Source: DASXRU01 sp036506395
GTDB lineage: Bacteria; Acidobacteriota; Blastocatellia; Pyrinomonadales; Pyrinomonadaceae
NCBI GenBank assembly: GCA_036506395.1
Contig: DASXRU010000051.1
Coordinates: forward strand, 1-64,000
Direction: 5' to 3'
DNA: 64,000 bases
In this document: positions 1-7,937 of the stretch, in pieces
How the letters are laid out: each line of letters begins with the position of its first letter
Numbering within the stretch: position 1 is the stretch's first letter
The notes under the pieces: generated by a model
What the model saw: the letters and a program-made list of their open reading frames with translations, nothing else
Database searches by the model: none
Told to the model about the DNA's origin: nothing
Translations under genes and position numbers: made by a program

Positions 1-513
1 ACCGCCGTGATAGTAGAATTTGTTCTTGCGGTCATACAGGCCACGCGATTGCGGCGGGTCGTTGTTTGAAAGATCGCCATCGCAGAAGCGGTCAATCATG
101 ATCAGATACATCACATCAGCAGGAGAGAATCCCTGGAAGCGACTGTTGCGATTGAGAGACGGGAGAATTTCGAATGGCGCATTAGCAGGGCCAGCTGGCG
201 TCGTAATTCTCAGTTTCCGTTCCCCAGGCGATGCATTGGGAGCAATAGCAACATTCACGAAGACATAGGTACCGCGCTCGTTTAGTTCAGGAGCGCCCAA
301 CACGCGCATGCCGCGCCCGACCACCTGCACCTGCGCTCCCGACAGATTCCTGCCACGAATCATCAGCCGCAGCGGATTGACCGAACTTCCGACCCACCAG
401 CTCGGTGGCTCAACTTTCAATACTTCCGGTGCGGTTTGCGCGGCGCCCCCAACAGCCGAAGCAAGGACAAGCATGCCCAGGAAGGTTAGCCGGATTGTTT
501 TTGTCCAGCGCAT
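1..513 (-). CDS. Secreted GH13 alpha-amylase/cyclomaltodextrinase-like protein, N-terminal part (cut by window edge)
   Basis: The frame is open from ATG at 513 to the window edge, giving 171 residues with no stop, so the C-terminal part lies outside. Residues 1-26 are a signal peptide (basic start, hydrophobic core, then GGAAQ). Residues about 33-120 form the beta-sandwich that precedes the barrel in cyclomaltodextrinase-type enzymes, with VEPPSWWVG and RLMIRGRNLSG. The GH13 barrel begins with VMYLIMIDRFCDGD and reaches the YHGG motif at the edge. It is a clear paralogue of the amylase at 2261-4318, in the same orientation, and starts 66 bp after malQ, so co-transcription is likely. The expected role is hydrolysis of alpha-glucans outside the cytoplasm. 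The catalytic residues are not in the window, so activity cannot be judged. Confidence 0.88.
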   Translation of the reverse strand, partial: MRWTKTIRLTFLGMLVLASAVGGAAQTAPEVLKVEPPSWWVGSSVNPLRLMIRGRNLSGAQVQVVGRGMRVLGAPELNERGTYVFVNVAIAPNASPGERKLRITTPAGPANAPFEILPSLNRNSRFQGFSPADVMYLIMIDRFCDGDLSNNDPPQSRGLYDRKNKFYYHGG

Positions 514-579
514 TTTGTTTCAGGCGTCTCTGTTTAGAGGGCGCACTTGTGCACTCGCGAAGGCGGACAACTCTGCCTG

Positions 580-2133
580 CTAAACGGCAACGGCCTTGTC
601 TGCTATCTCGACAACTCTGCCGTACAACTCGGTCAATTTCCTGAGACGCGCGGTGATCTCCCCGGTCAATGCGTTCGGCTTAACGCGCCAGGACCAGTTC
701 CCCGCAGTAGTGTTGGGAAGATTCATGCGGGCTTCGGTTCCCAGGCCCAGAACATCCTGCAAAGGAACCACTGCCGTATTTGCTACCGAGGCCAGCACGG
801 CGCGAATGAAGTCCCAATGAATCTCTTTACCTTCAGTGTTCAGGTAATCCAAACAGAACTTTCGCTCGCGCTCCACCTGCGCGGCCGTCCTGGTCGATCC
901 TTCACCGGCCACGCTGCGAAACCAGCCGGCAGTCGTATCGTTGTCGTGAGTGCCGGTATAGGCAACAACGTTTGGTTCATAATTATGCGGCAGATCAATG
1001 TTCTTCGTGTCGCCGCCAAATGCGAACTGCAGGATCCGCATCCCCGGAAAACCAAATTCATCACGCAGAGAAATCACGTCGGGAGTAATCACGCCCAGGT
1101 CTTCGGCGATAATCGGTAGCTCGCCCAGGGCCTTCCTGATCGCGGTGAAGAGTTCTCGGCCGGGCGCTTCCATCCAATGTCCATGCTCAGCCGTCTTGTC
1201 ACCTCCCGGAATTTCCCAGCAGGCGGCAAACCCACGAAAGTGATCTACTCGCACGATGTCGACCACGCTCAGCGTGCCGGCAACTCGCTTAATCCACCAC
1301 TTGAATCCGTCGTCGAGCATTCGATCCCAGTTGTACAAGGGATTACCCCAGAACTGACCGGTCGCGCTGAAATAGTCAGGCGGGACCCCGGCCACCACCA
1401 GCGGCGCTCCGTTTTTGTCCAGCTTGAATTGCTCGGGATTGGTCCACACGTCTGCCGAATCCTGGGCCACGAAAATCGGCAGGTCTCCAATCAGCTTGAT
1501 GCCGTGCTCATTGCAGTAGTTCTTCAAGGCAAACCATTGCCGGAAAAAGAGGAACTGATAAAACATCTGGGCTTCGACTTCCTCTTCAAGCTGGTCGCGA
1601 GCGCGGGCCAGGGCTGCAGGAGTACGACGCACCAGGGCCGGTTCCCACTCGTTCCAGGCAACACCGCCATGAGAGTTTTTCAGCGCTTGAAACAAAGCAT
1701 AGTCGTCAAGCCAGTCGGCATAGCGCTGGGCGAAAGTTTCGAAAGCGCTGCGGAGGGTCGTGTCGGTGCTGCGCTTGTAATGCTGATATGCTTTGCGCAG
1801 CAGATCATTCTTGAACTCATGAACTCGCTGAAATTCCACCCGGTCCGCCGGCAACAAGGTCGCATCCGTTACATCAGAACTGCTCAACAATCCTTCGGTG
1901 ACCAACTGCTCGGGGCTGATGAGCATCGTGTTGCCGGCAAAGGCTGAGTAACAGGCATAAGGCGAATCCCCATATCCCGTCGGGCCCAGCGGGAGCACTT
2001 GCCACAAGCTTTGTCCGCCGGCCTCGAGGAAGTCGGCGAAGGCATACGCTTCCGGTCCCAGGTCGCCGATCCCGAATGGACCGGGCAGCGAAGTTGGATG
2101 GAGCAGGATGCCGCTGGATCTGGGGAAGTTCAT
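580..2133 (-). CDS. malQ: 4-alpha-glucanotransferase (amylomaltase) MalQ
   Basis: This cytoplasmic GH77 enzyme moves alpha-1,4-glucan segments between maltodextrins and releases glucose. The 517-residue length is normal for the short bacterial form. It opens with the family signature GILLHPTSLPGPFGIGDLG and continues with QVLPLGPTGYGDSPY. Catalytic residues are visible: D297 in VRVDHFRG (nucleophile), E344 in IIAEDLG (acid/base) and D397 in YTGTHDND (transition-state stabiliser). There is no signal peptide, which fits an intracellular role on imported maltodextrins. It lies between two secreted GH13 amylases in the same direction, so the three form a starch or maltodextrin unit: the amylases cut outside and MalQ works inside. 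The ATG at 2133 starts directly before the family motif. The identification is secure. Confidence 0.97.
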   Translation of the reverse strand: MNFPRSSGILLHPTSLPGPFGIGDLGPEAYAFADFLEAGGQSLWQVLPLGPTGYGDSPYACYSAFAGNTMLISPEQLVTEGLLSSSDVTDATLLPADRVEFQRVHEFKNDLLRKAYQHYKRSTDTTLRSAFETFAQRYADWLDDYALFQALKNSHGGVAWNEWEPALVRRTPAALARARDQLEEEVEAQMFYQFLFFRQWFALKNYCNEHGIKLIGDLPIFVAQDSADVWTNPEQFKLDKNGAPLVVAGVPPDYFSATGQFWGNPLYNWDRMLDDGFKWWIKRVAGTLSVVDIVRVDHFRGFAACWEIPGGDKTAEHGHWMEAPGRELFTAIRKALGELPIIAEDLGVITPDVISLRDEFGFPGMRILQFAFGGDTKNIDLPHNYEPNVVAYTGTHDNDTTAGWFRSVAGEGSTRTAAQVERERKFCLDYLNTEGKEIHWDFIRAVLASVANTAVVPLQDVLGLGTEARMNLPNTTAGNWSWRVKPNALTGEITARLRKLTELYGRVVEIADKAVAV

Positions 2134-2194
2134 GCTGTCTCTAGTTTTCCAACTGAACTAGTTCGTGGCCGATAACGCGACTTGTCGCCTGGCC

Positions 2195-2345
2195 TGGCCG
2201 CCGCCTGCGGCTTTGCCGCCTAATGTGCGGTGGCGGCTCCGCCCCACCGCGATCGACTCTTCAGCATCTGGGGCTCCGCCCCGAGATTCTGGGGCGGGGC
2301 CCCGGAAGGTCGGAGACCTTCCGCACATCGGACGGCACAGCCGCG
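2195..2345. repeat. Cluster of REP-like palindromes
   Basis: This GC-rich stretch between malQ and the amylase contains consecutive short palindromes. One is GCGGTGG/CCACCGC (2227-2250), another is GGAAGGT/ACCTTCC with a CGGAG loop (2304-2322), and between them lie arms built on GGGGC/GCCCC. The motifs ATGTGCGG and GGAAGGTC recur at 4200-4230, 4300-4330 and 45701-45859, so this is a dispersed family. The upstream amylase frame runs into the cluster and stops at 2261, so its last 25 or so codons are repeat sequence. Confidence 0.8.
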
Positions 2346-4318
2346 ATCTGGTGTACTACAAAAGCCGATGCGGAGCTCTTGGGCAAAGTTAGCGTTGTAC
2401 TACCATTCGCGACGCGACTGATGCCGACCGATCCGATTAGCGAGGCGAGTACAGCACCATCTCGCAAGCCAATGGAACCCGCCGGCACAGTTACCTTCTT
2501 TTCTTTAGCAACGCGGTTTATCGCGATGATCACCATCTCGTTTTGATCTTGCCGCGCAAACACATACGCGTCGTCATCGTAGAAAAGATCGATTAGACGC
2601 CCGCCCCTAAGCGCCGAATGACCTGCTCGCAAACGTATCCAGGAACGCGTCCATTCATACATGCCTTGCTCCTTCGCCGTCCGCCCGCCGGCTTCAAACG
2701 CGCTGCGCGAATCATCCGGGAAGCCGCCGGGAAAATCGCGGCGGTTGTCCGGATCCCCTTTTCCTTCCATGGCGATCTCTTCCCCGTAGTAGAGTTGCGG
2801 AATTCCCCGGACGCTCAGCGTAAATGCCGTGTGCATCATCGCGCCTTCGAGAGTTGCGCCATCCAGCGACATGAACCGTATCGTATCGTGATTGTTTGTC
2901 AGGATCGTGATTTTTAAAGGATCGGGATAGAGCGCGTCGTACTTCAGTTGATCGCGAAGGGCCCGCATTGGCAGTTTGTTTGTGAATGCCAGCAGTGACA
3001 CATTCCATAGGGAAAAATCAAAAACAGAATCAAGTTTAGTATCAATGCGATCCCAACCAGTGTGTCCGCCGATGAAGAAAGCCGTTTGGGCCGCATCGCG
3101 CTCGAATACTTCTCCGACCATCCACATCTTTGGGTATTGACGATGGAAGGCGTTGGCGAGATCGCGTATGAAACTGCGCGGCATGTACTGGATCGTATCC
3201 TGACGAATTCCATCTATTCCGGTTGCCCCGATCCACCAAAGCGCATTCTGTATCTCGTAACGAGCGACTTCCGGCTCCTCCTGGTTCATATCGGGCAGGT
3301 CGTCGTTGAACCACCCATCAAGCGTGTTGCGAAATTCATCCTGGTTGGAATGAGGCGACAGCAGAACACTATTCTTGAATTTGTTGAGCGTGTGCTGAGC
3401 CAGCGTGCCGTGAAACCAATTGTCCAGAGGGGGATCACTGAGCCACGGATGACGCGAGCCGACATGATTGGCAACCTGGTCCTGAATTATTTTCAACCCC
3501 AAGGCATGGGCCTTTTCAGTTAACTCGCGAAGCGTCGCCAGGTCGCCAAAGCGATCCTCAACCGCGTAGTAATCAATGGCGTGGTAGCCATGGTAGTAGG
3601 TGTTTGGGCACCACGGTTGGTCGCAGGCGTTCACTCCATTCCAGTTGTCGTACCAGGGAGTCAGCCACAACGCCGTCACGCCCAGGTCCTTGAAGTAGGA
3701 CAGGTGGTTGATGATGCCGCGCAGATCGCCGCCATGATAAGCGCGTGGATTCTTTCTGTCATTAGCCGCGGCTGGTGCGCCTGCGGGCGCATCATTGGAG
3801 CGATCACCATTTGCAAACCGGTCGGTCATGATCAAGTAGATCACATCGTTGGTGTTGATTCCCTGAAAATGCGTGCGAGGAGCCAGTGACGGTTCGATTT
3901 TGAAGGGAATCGCGGCGCGCCCATTAGCTGTTTCCACTATCAGAGGATATTCGCCCGCGCGCGCTGTTGAGCTGATGCTGACATTCACAAACAGGTAGGT
4001 AGAATTCTTGTTAACGAAGACACCAGAAATACGGGTGGCGGGATTAAGCGAGCGTACTGTTGCTCCTCCCAGATTACGGCCGCGCACCAGGAGCCTGACT
4101 GGATTGATCGAATGTCCGGCCCACCAGAATGGCGGCTCGACTTTGGTGACGCTTGGAAGGGCAGATTGAGAATTCTGAGGCGGCTGTACCGCCTGAGGTG
4201 CGGAAGGTCTCCGACTTTCCGGACGGTGGTAGAGATTCGTAACGCGGCTGCGCCCCGCGCCAGGGCATAGCCCGACGGAAAGCAACATCAGTACAGTGGG
4301 GCCTAGCCACCACCGCAC
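2261..4318 (-). CDS. Secreted GH13 alpha-amylase/cyclomaltodextrinase-like enzyme with REP-derived segments
   Basis: A cyclomaltodextrinase-type N-terminal sandwich (VEPPFWWAGHSINPV, RLLVRGRNLGG) is followed by a complete GH13 barrel. All four conserved regions are present: DQVANH, GIDGIRQD (nucleophile Asp), VGEVFERD (acid/base Glu) and TNNHDT. The enzyme should hydrolyse alpha-1,4-glucans outside the cytoplasm. The frame is open back to 4441, but that extension is repeat DNA. I prefer GTG at 4318, which gives a basic start and hydrophobic core (VRWWLGPTVLMLLSVGLC); ATG at 4288 is the alternative. Codons near 4200-4230 (HRPESRRPSAP) and the last 25 residues (from SDVRKVSDLPG) translate REP palindromes that also occur outside genes. 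The unit probably continues into malQ. Confidence 0.9.
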   Translation of the reverse strand: MRWWLGPTVLMLLSVGLCPGAGRSRVTNLYHRPESRRPSAPQAVQPPQNSQSALPSVTKVEPPFWWAGHSINPVRLLVRGRNLGGATVRSLNPATRISGVFVNKNSTYLFVNVSISSTARAGEYPLIVETANGRAAIPFKIEPSLAPRTHFQGINTNDVIYLIMTDRFANGDRSNDAPAGAPAAANDRKNPRAYHGGDLRGIINHLSYFKDLGVTALWLTPWYDNWNGVNACDQPWCPNTYYHGYHAIDYYAVEDRFGDLATLRELTEKAHALGLKIIQDQVANHVGSRHPWLSDPPLDNWFHGTLAQHTLNKFKNSVLLSPHSNQDEFRNTLDGWFNDDLPDMNQEEPEVARYEIQNALWWIGATGIDGIRQDTIQYMPRSFIRDLANAFHRQYPKMWMVGEVFERDAAQTAFFIGGHTGWDRIDTKLDSVFDFSLWNVSLLAFTNKLPMRALRDQLKYDALYPDPLKITILTNNHDTIRFMSLDGATLEGAMMHTAFTLSVRGIPQLYYGEEIAMEGKGDPDNRRDFPGGFPDDSRSAFEAGGRTAKEQGMYEWTRSWIRLRAGHSALRGGRLIDLFYDDDAYVFARQDQNEMVIIAINRVAKEKKVTVPAGSIGLRDGAVLASLIGSVGISRVANGSTTLTLPKSSASAFVVHQIAAVPSDVRKVSDLPGPRPRISGRSPRC

Positions 4319-4359
4319 ATCAAAGGGCGGAGCCCAAAACCGAATCCGGCGAAAAGTCG

Positions 4360-4450
4360 AACCGCAAAGGACGGAAAGGACCACGCAAAGGAACGCAAAG
4401 GGTTCAGCCTTCACGCGACTTTGCGGATTCCCTTTGCGCACTTTGCGGTT
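4360..4450. repeat. CTTTGCGG-type repeat with inverted ends
   Basis: AACCGCAAAG at 4360-4369 and its exact reverse complement CTTTGCGGTT at 4441-4450 bracket several degenerate copies of CGCAAAGGA. The element lies between the cytochrome c gene and the amylase, directly upstream of the amylase start. It is unlike the neighbouring REP family in sequence and is probably a separate dispersed repeat. Confidence 0.55.
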
Positions 4451-4847
4451 AGCTCTTCCTTTCGAACTTCCGAAAGCTACGTATGCGATCTACCAGGAGA
4501 TTGATTTCTGCCCGCCTCAGCTTCTTGCCAAAGGCCGGCATTCCCGCTTTGCCTCGAGTAACTATCGACCTTAGGGTGTTAACTCCGCTGATGTCCGAAT
4601 TCTTTTTCCACCATTCAGAGTCGGTGAAGTCCGGGGCTTTGTAGAGGTGTCCCAGAGGTGTGTCGCCGCGGCCATCAGCTCCATGACAGCGAGCGCAATT
4701 TCGATTAAACAGTTCATCAACATGTTTCACTCGAGATGACCGTGGCCGCTGAAATGCGCCGCTGGCGATCCGGGTTGGCATTACCAACACAGCAAGCAAC
4801 AACAAAAGGGCGCTGCACACGACAACGCCTTTCAAAAACCGGTTCAT
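4449..4847 (-). CDS. Monoheme cytochrome c, exported
   Basis: A 132-residue protein with an N-terminal signal or anchor segment (residues about 5-24, rich in Leu and Val). It has one heme c attachment site, CARCH at residues 51-55, followed by GADGRGDTPLG, a typical class I cytochrome c arrangement. Met103 in GMPAFGKKL is the likely distal ligand, and RRAEINLLVDRIRSF forms the usual C-terminal helix. It acts as a periplasmic one-electron carrier. It starts 27 bp after the pentaheme-TPR cytochrome in the same direction, so it is a probable electron-transfer partner of that protein. The electron donor and acceptor cannot be told from sequence. Confidence 0.93.
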   Translation of the reverse strand: MNRFLKGVVVCSALLLLLAVLVMPTRIASGAFQRPRSSRVKHVDELFNRNCARCHGADGRGDTPLGHLYKAPDFTDSEWWKKNSDISGVNTLRSIVTRGKAGMPAFGKKLRRAEINLLVDRIRSFRKFERKS

Positions 4848-4874
4848 TTCCGTGGGTTACCCAATTCCCCTTTT

Positions 4875-7085
4875 CTATTGTCCCGCCGGCGCCAGGTCGT
4901 GAATGTGCCAGAAGACACTCTCGTTGCTCATCTCCGGATGTTTCCGCAGGAACATGTTCGCCAGCGTCAGCGCTCCCGGGTCGTCCTTAAGGTCGGCAAA
5001 TATCCTGGCCTCGCGCTTGGCCTCGTCCTTCATTCCCAACTTCCGGAAAATAAGCATCAGGTTGTAGTGCGCCCCCAGGTCTTCCGGATCGATCCCCAGA
5101 ATCCTCTCGTAACACTCGCGAGCTGCCTGATAGTCGTGCTTGATCTTGCACAACTCGCCCAGCTGCTGCAGAGACATACGATCCCGTGGAAAGGCGGAGA
5201 TTACGCGGCGAATATTTGCTTCCGCTTCATCCAATTGTCCCCGCCTGATAAACACGCGCGCTTGTTGAAAGAGAGCCCGCATGTTTTCCGGGTTAGCCTT
5301 CACAACTGCATCGAGCAGGGCCGCCGCCCGATCATATTGGTCCAGCTCAATCAACCCGATGGCCTGGTTTACCTGGGCCGTCGCCCGATACTTCTCGTCA
5401 AGTGCCGCCGCGTGAATGAAAGCATCAATCGCCAGCGGATACTGTTTCTGATCGATGAGGGCGATTCCATAGTTGTTCCAACGCCTCCAATCCGGCATGG
5501 CATTCTTTGGGATTTCGCTGGCCGGAACGGGACCATTATCACCAATGTGCATTACGTACTCCGCGGTCGCCATGTTCACGATCGGATAGTCCACCGACTT
5601 GCCCAGAGCATAATCGTTGAAGACTCGGGTGAACCGCCGGTACTGCAATCGCGCCGTAAGACGAAGCGAGCCCCGCGCCTCCGCCGGCACGCGAAACTGA
5701 TAGCGCACAACGTCTGAACGACCCGATTGAATCTGATTGTTTTGGGCCAGCCCCCGCGTCCGCCAAATATGATGCTTGTCGTTGAAGGAGCCGTCCTGCT
5801 TGACCAGATAGGTCTTGTAGTTATGGGCTGACTCATCAAGATAGCCGTTCGGTTTAATGAATCCGGACTGGTAGAGAGTTTTGCCCGTTTCATCAGCCAC
5901 CACAAATTGAACGAAGGCTTCGTAGAAATCCCGCAGCTCCGGCGGAAAAGAATGACCGATGTTCTTGTTTGTGATCACAACCTCGGCCGTAATTCGATCA
6001 GCCGGCTTGATGGTAAAGCTGCTGCGATTGAGGGGCGCGATGAAGTCTTCCGCACCAACGCCGGCCGACTTTCGCCGCAGCGAAAAAATATCTATGCCCA
6101 GGGCATCGTTCTCGAGGAACTTGGTGACCGCATCAAGCTGCTCCGGCCATTTGTAGAACACTGGTATGGCTGTGTTCGCAGCGGGCCAGCGATGACTGGC
6201 AAGTTTGCCCTGCTTTGCCGACACATCAAATAAAGGCGCCGGTTCGCGCTTCATATGACAAGAGTTGCAAGTCTCTTTGTCGCGGACGTAGTAGGGATGC
6301 GGCGACTCCTTCGAAAACGAGGACATCTGGTATTCATCTGCGACCGCAAATGCCCGGATAAACTTGTAATCATTCAGCTCTCGCGGCACCTGCGATTTGT
6401 GACAGGCGCCACAGAAGTCGGCTGTCTTCAACAAAGGTCGCATCATGGCGCGGCGGTGCGAAGGAATATCGTCAAGAATCTGCTGATCCGTAACGCCGGC
6501 CAGCAACCGGGTGCCGTCCTCTTTTACCAGCAGGGCGGGCTCGCCCATCACATACCCGCCAATGCCTCGGCCGGTAGCCGCCTGGATCGAATGGCAACTA
6601 ATACAGGAAACACCATCCTCGTCGAATGGCCGTTTAACCTTGGAACCTTTTGTCAGGGCCCCTGTAAAAAGCGCGGCCGGGTTGTGGCATGATTCACAGT
6701 GACGGGTGAACTCAATTCCTTTTTGCGATTGCAGATCCTTAACGTTCTTCTGATAGAAGGGCTCGCGAAACGCGTTGCCATGGGCCGATTGACGCCACTG
6801 TGCGTGCGCATCCGTGTGGCACGTGCCGCAGCGAGTCGAGGGAACAAATTTCTCGCCGGGAATAAATGTTCCCGTGCTGGAGGTCGCATTGCTGGGCGCA
6901 AACGGATTTGGGCCAAACTTGAAGTCGTAGTTTTTGGAGATCTCTTCGGTATAGGTAGGGTCTGGATCATTGCCGCCGTGGCTTGCAACCGCCTTAATTC
7001 CAAAACCAGCTACAACCCCGCCAAGCACCAGGCCGATGATTGCCAGAACTATGTCGTGGCGGAATTTCTCTATTGCGCGTTTCAT
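4875..7085 (-). CDS. Pentaheme c554-type cytochrome with C-terminal TPR domain
   Basis: This 736-residue protein has an N-terminal membrane anchor (residues about 12-30). Five CxxCH heme sites follow: CGTCH 86-90, CESCH 130-134, CISCH 161-165, CGACH 225-229 and CNSCH 273-277. The spacing and surrounding residues (CGTCHTDAHAQWRQSAH, DGVSCISCHS) resemble cytochrome c554 and multiheme nitrite-reductase-like families. A beta-rich middle (about 340-520) follows, and residues about 540-720 hold several TPRs. It is probably a periplasmic electron carrier or small-molecule reductase docked to other proteins through the TPRs. It lies in a tight run: 33 bp after the hypothetical gene and 27 bp before the monoheme cytochrome. 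The substrate is unknown. Confidence 0.9.
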   Translation of the reverse strand: MKRAIEKFRHDIVLAIIGLVLGGVVAGFGIKAVASHGGNDPDPTYTEEISKNYDFKFGPNPFAPSNATSSTGTFIPGEKFVPSTRCGTCHTDAHAQWRQSAHGNAFREPFYQKNVKDLQSQKGIEFTRHCESCHNPAALFTGALTKGSKVKRPFDEDGVSCISCHSIQAATGRGIGGYVMGEPALLVKEDGTRLLAGVTDQQILDDIPSHRRAMMRPLLKTADFCGACHKSQVPRELNDYKFIRAFAVADEYQMSSFSKESPHPYYVRDKETCNSCHMKREPAPLFDVSAKQGKLASHRWPAANTAIPVFYKWPEQLDAVTKFLENDALGIDIFSLRRKSAGVGAEDFIAPLNRSSFTIKPADRITAEVVITNKNIGHSFPPELRDFYEAFVQFVVADETGKTLYQSGFIKPNGYLDESAHNYKTYLVKQDGSFNDKHHIWRTRGLAQNNQIQSGRSDVVRYQFRVPAEARGSLRLTARLQYRRFTRVFNDYALGKSVDYPIVNMATAEYVMHIGDNGPVPASEIPKNAMPDWRRWNNYGIALIDQKQYPLAIDAFIHAAALDEKYRATAQVNQAIGLIELDQYDRAAALLDAVVKANPENMRALFQQARVFIRRGQLDEAEANIRRVISAFPRDRMSLQQLGELCKIKHDYQAARECYERILGIDPEDLGAHYNLMLIFRKLGMKDEAKREARIFADLKDDPGALTLANMFLRKHPEMSNESVFWHIHDLAPAGQ

Positions 7086-7118
7086 AACTTTATCTGCACC
7101 CGGAACCGCCAGGTCTGT

Positions 7119-7910
7119 TCAGAATTCTACCCTGCCGTTTACCACCATCCTGGAAACATCAAGTCTGAAGTTAGTAACCGAGTTCGCATGAGCATCGCTC
7201 ATTCTGAACAACAATCGCTTGTTATCCGGTGTGATCAGCGGTTTGCCATCCTTGCCCAACCTGGCAAAGAAGAAAAATGCTTCGTCGCCGGCGACTCGTG
7301 GCGGAATGAACGACGCCAGCTCACGACGCTCGCCCCGGTCATTCTGGATGTATATATACCCCTTGAGCGATTCTACGGATTGACCTCTGAACCAGTCATA
7401 TATTAGGTCAACACCCTGGCTGTTTGTCGACCCAAAACCAACACTAATCACATAATTGTCCACACATTCTTTGCATTCGAGCAACTCTCGTGTCTGCGCG
7501 TCAATAGACTTCTTCTGCGCAGCCGGCAACTGATCATATTTAGCTTCCAGCTGGACGAGGCGTACAATCGCCTGACGAATCGGCAATGAAGAGCGAAGAC
7601 GAATCGTAAATTTGAATTCCAGAGCGTCTTCGGCGCCCCCAAGAGGGGCCTGCCTGTCCACGGTGCTGGTGGTTGTAGGATCCACATTGACCTGGCCGGC
7701 AATGGTCCTCAGTTGTTTCCTGCGCAGCACGCGCACAGCCTGCGTTTTCGCCCACGCAGAGTCATTCAGCAGCTTTGTCACCTCGACTTTCGACCATTCC
7801 TGAAAAGACTTTTTCAGCAACTGCTCCTGGGCCACCTGCGGCGAAAACACAAAAAACACGAGGGTTGTAGCTACCAGGGCCGGCAGATAGTGGCAAAAAA
7901 GGAAAATCAT
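7119..7910 (-). CDS. Conserved exported protein of unknown function
   Basis: I do not recognise a named family. The 263-residue protein starts with a hydrophobic export signal (residues about 5-27). The mature part begins with a basic and acidic helical stretch (KSFQEWSKVEVTKLLNDSAWAKTQ). It then has a mixed alpha/beta region with a CKEC pair near residue 157 and ends in beta-rich sequence (SVTNFRLDVSRMVVNGRVEF). The EWSKVEVTKLLNDSPWA-like opening resembles a motif I associate with secreted acidobacterial proteins, but no function follows from that. It sits 27 bp after a TPR gene and 33 bp before the multiheme cytochrome, so it probably belongs to the same transcription unit and acts in the periplasm. 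Confidence 0.8.
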   Translation of the reverse strand: MIFLFCHYLPALVATTLVFFVFSPQVAQEQLLKKSFQEWSKVEVTKLLNDSAWAKTQAVRVLRRKQLRTIAGQVNVDPTTTSTVDRQAPLGGAEDALEFKFTIRLRSSLPIRQAIVRLVQLEAKYDQLPAAQKKSIDAQTRELLECKECVDNYVISVGFGSTNSQGVDLIYDWFRGQSVESLKGYIYIQNDRGERRELASFIPPRVAGDEAFFFFARLGKDGKPLITPDNKRLLFRMSDAHANSVTNFRLDVSRMVVNGRVEF

Positions 7911-7937
7911 CTCAAAAAACTTTTTGGTTAAGCTCAG

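Noticed and set aside
1177..1947. 256-codon plus-strand frame opposite malQ
   Set aside because: It is antisense to well-conserved MalQ catalytic regions and has no recognisable family or ribosome-binding site.
4878..5717. 279-codon plus-strand frame opposite the pentaheme cytochrome
   Set aside because: It mirrors the TPR region of a clear gene and has no protein features.
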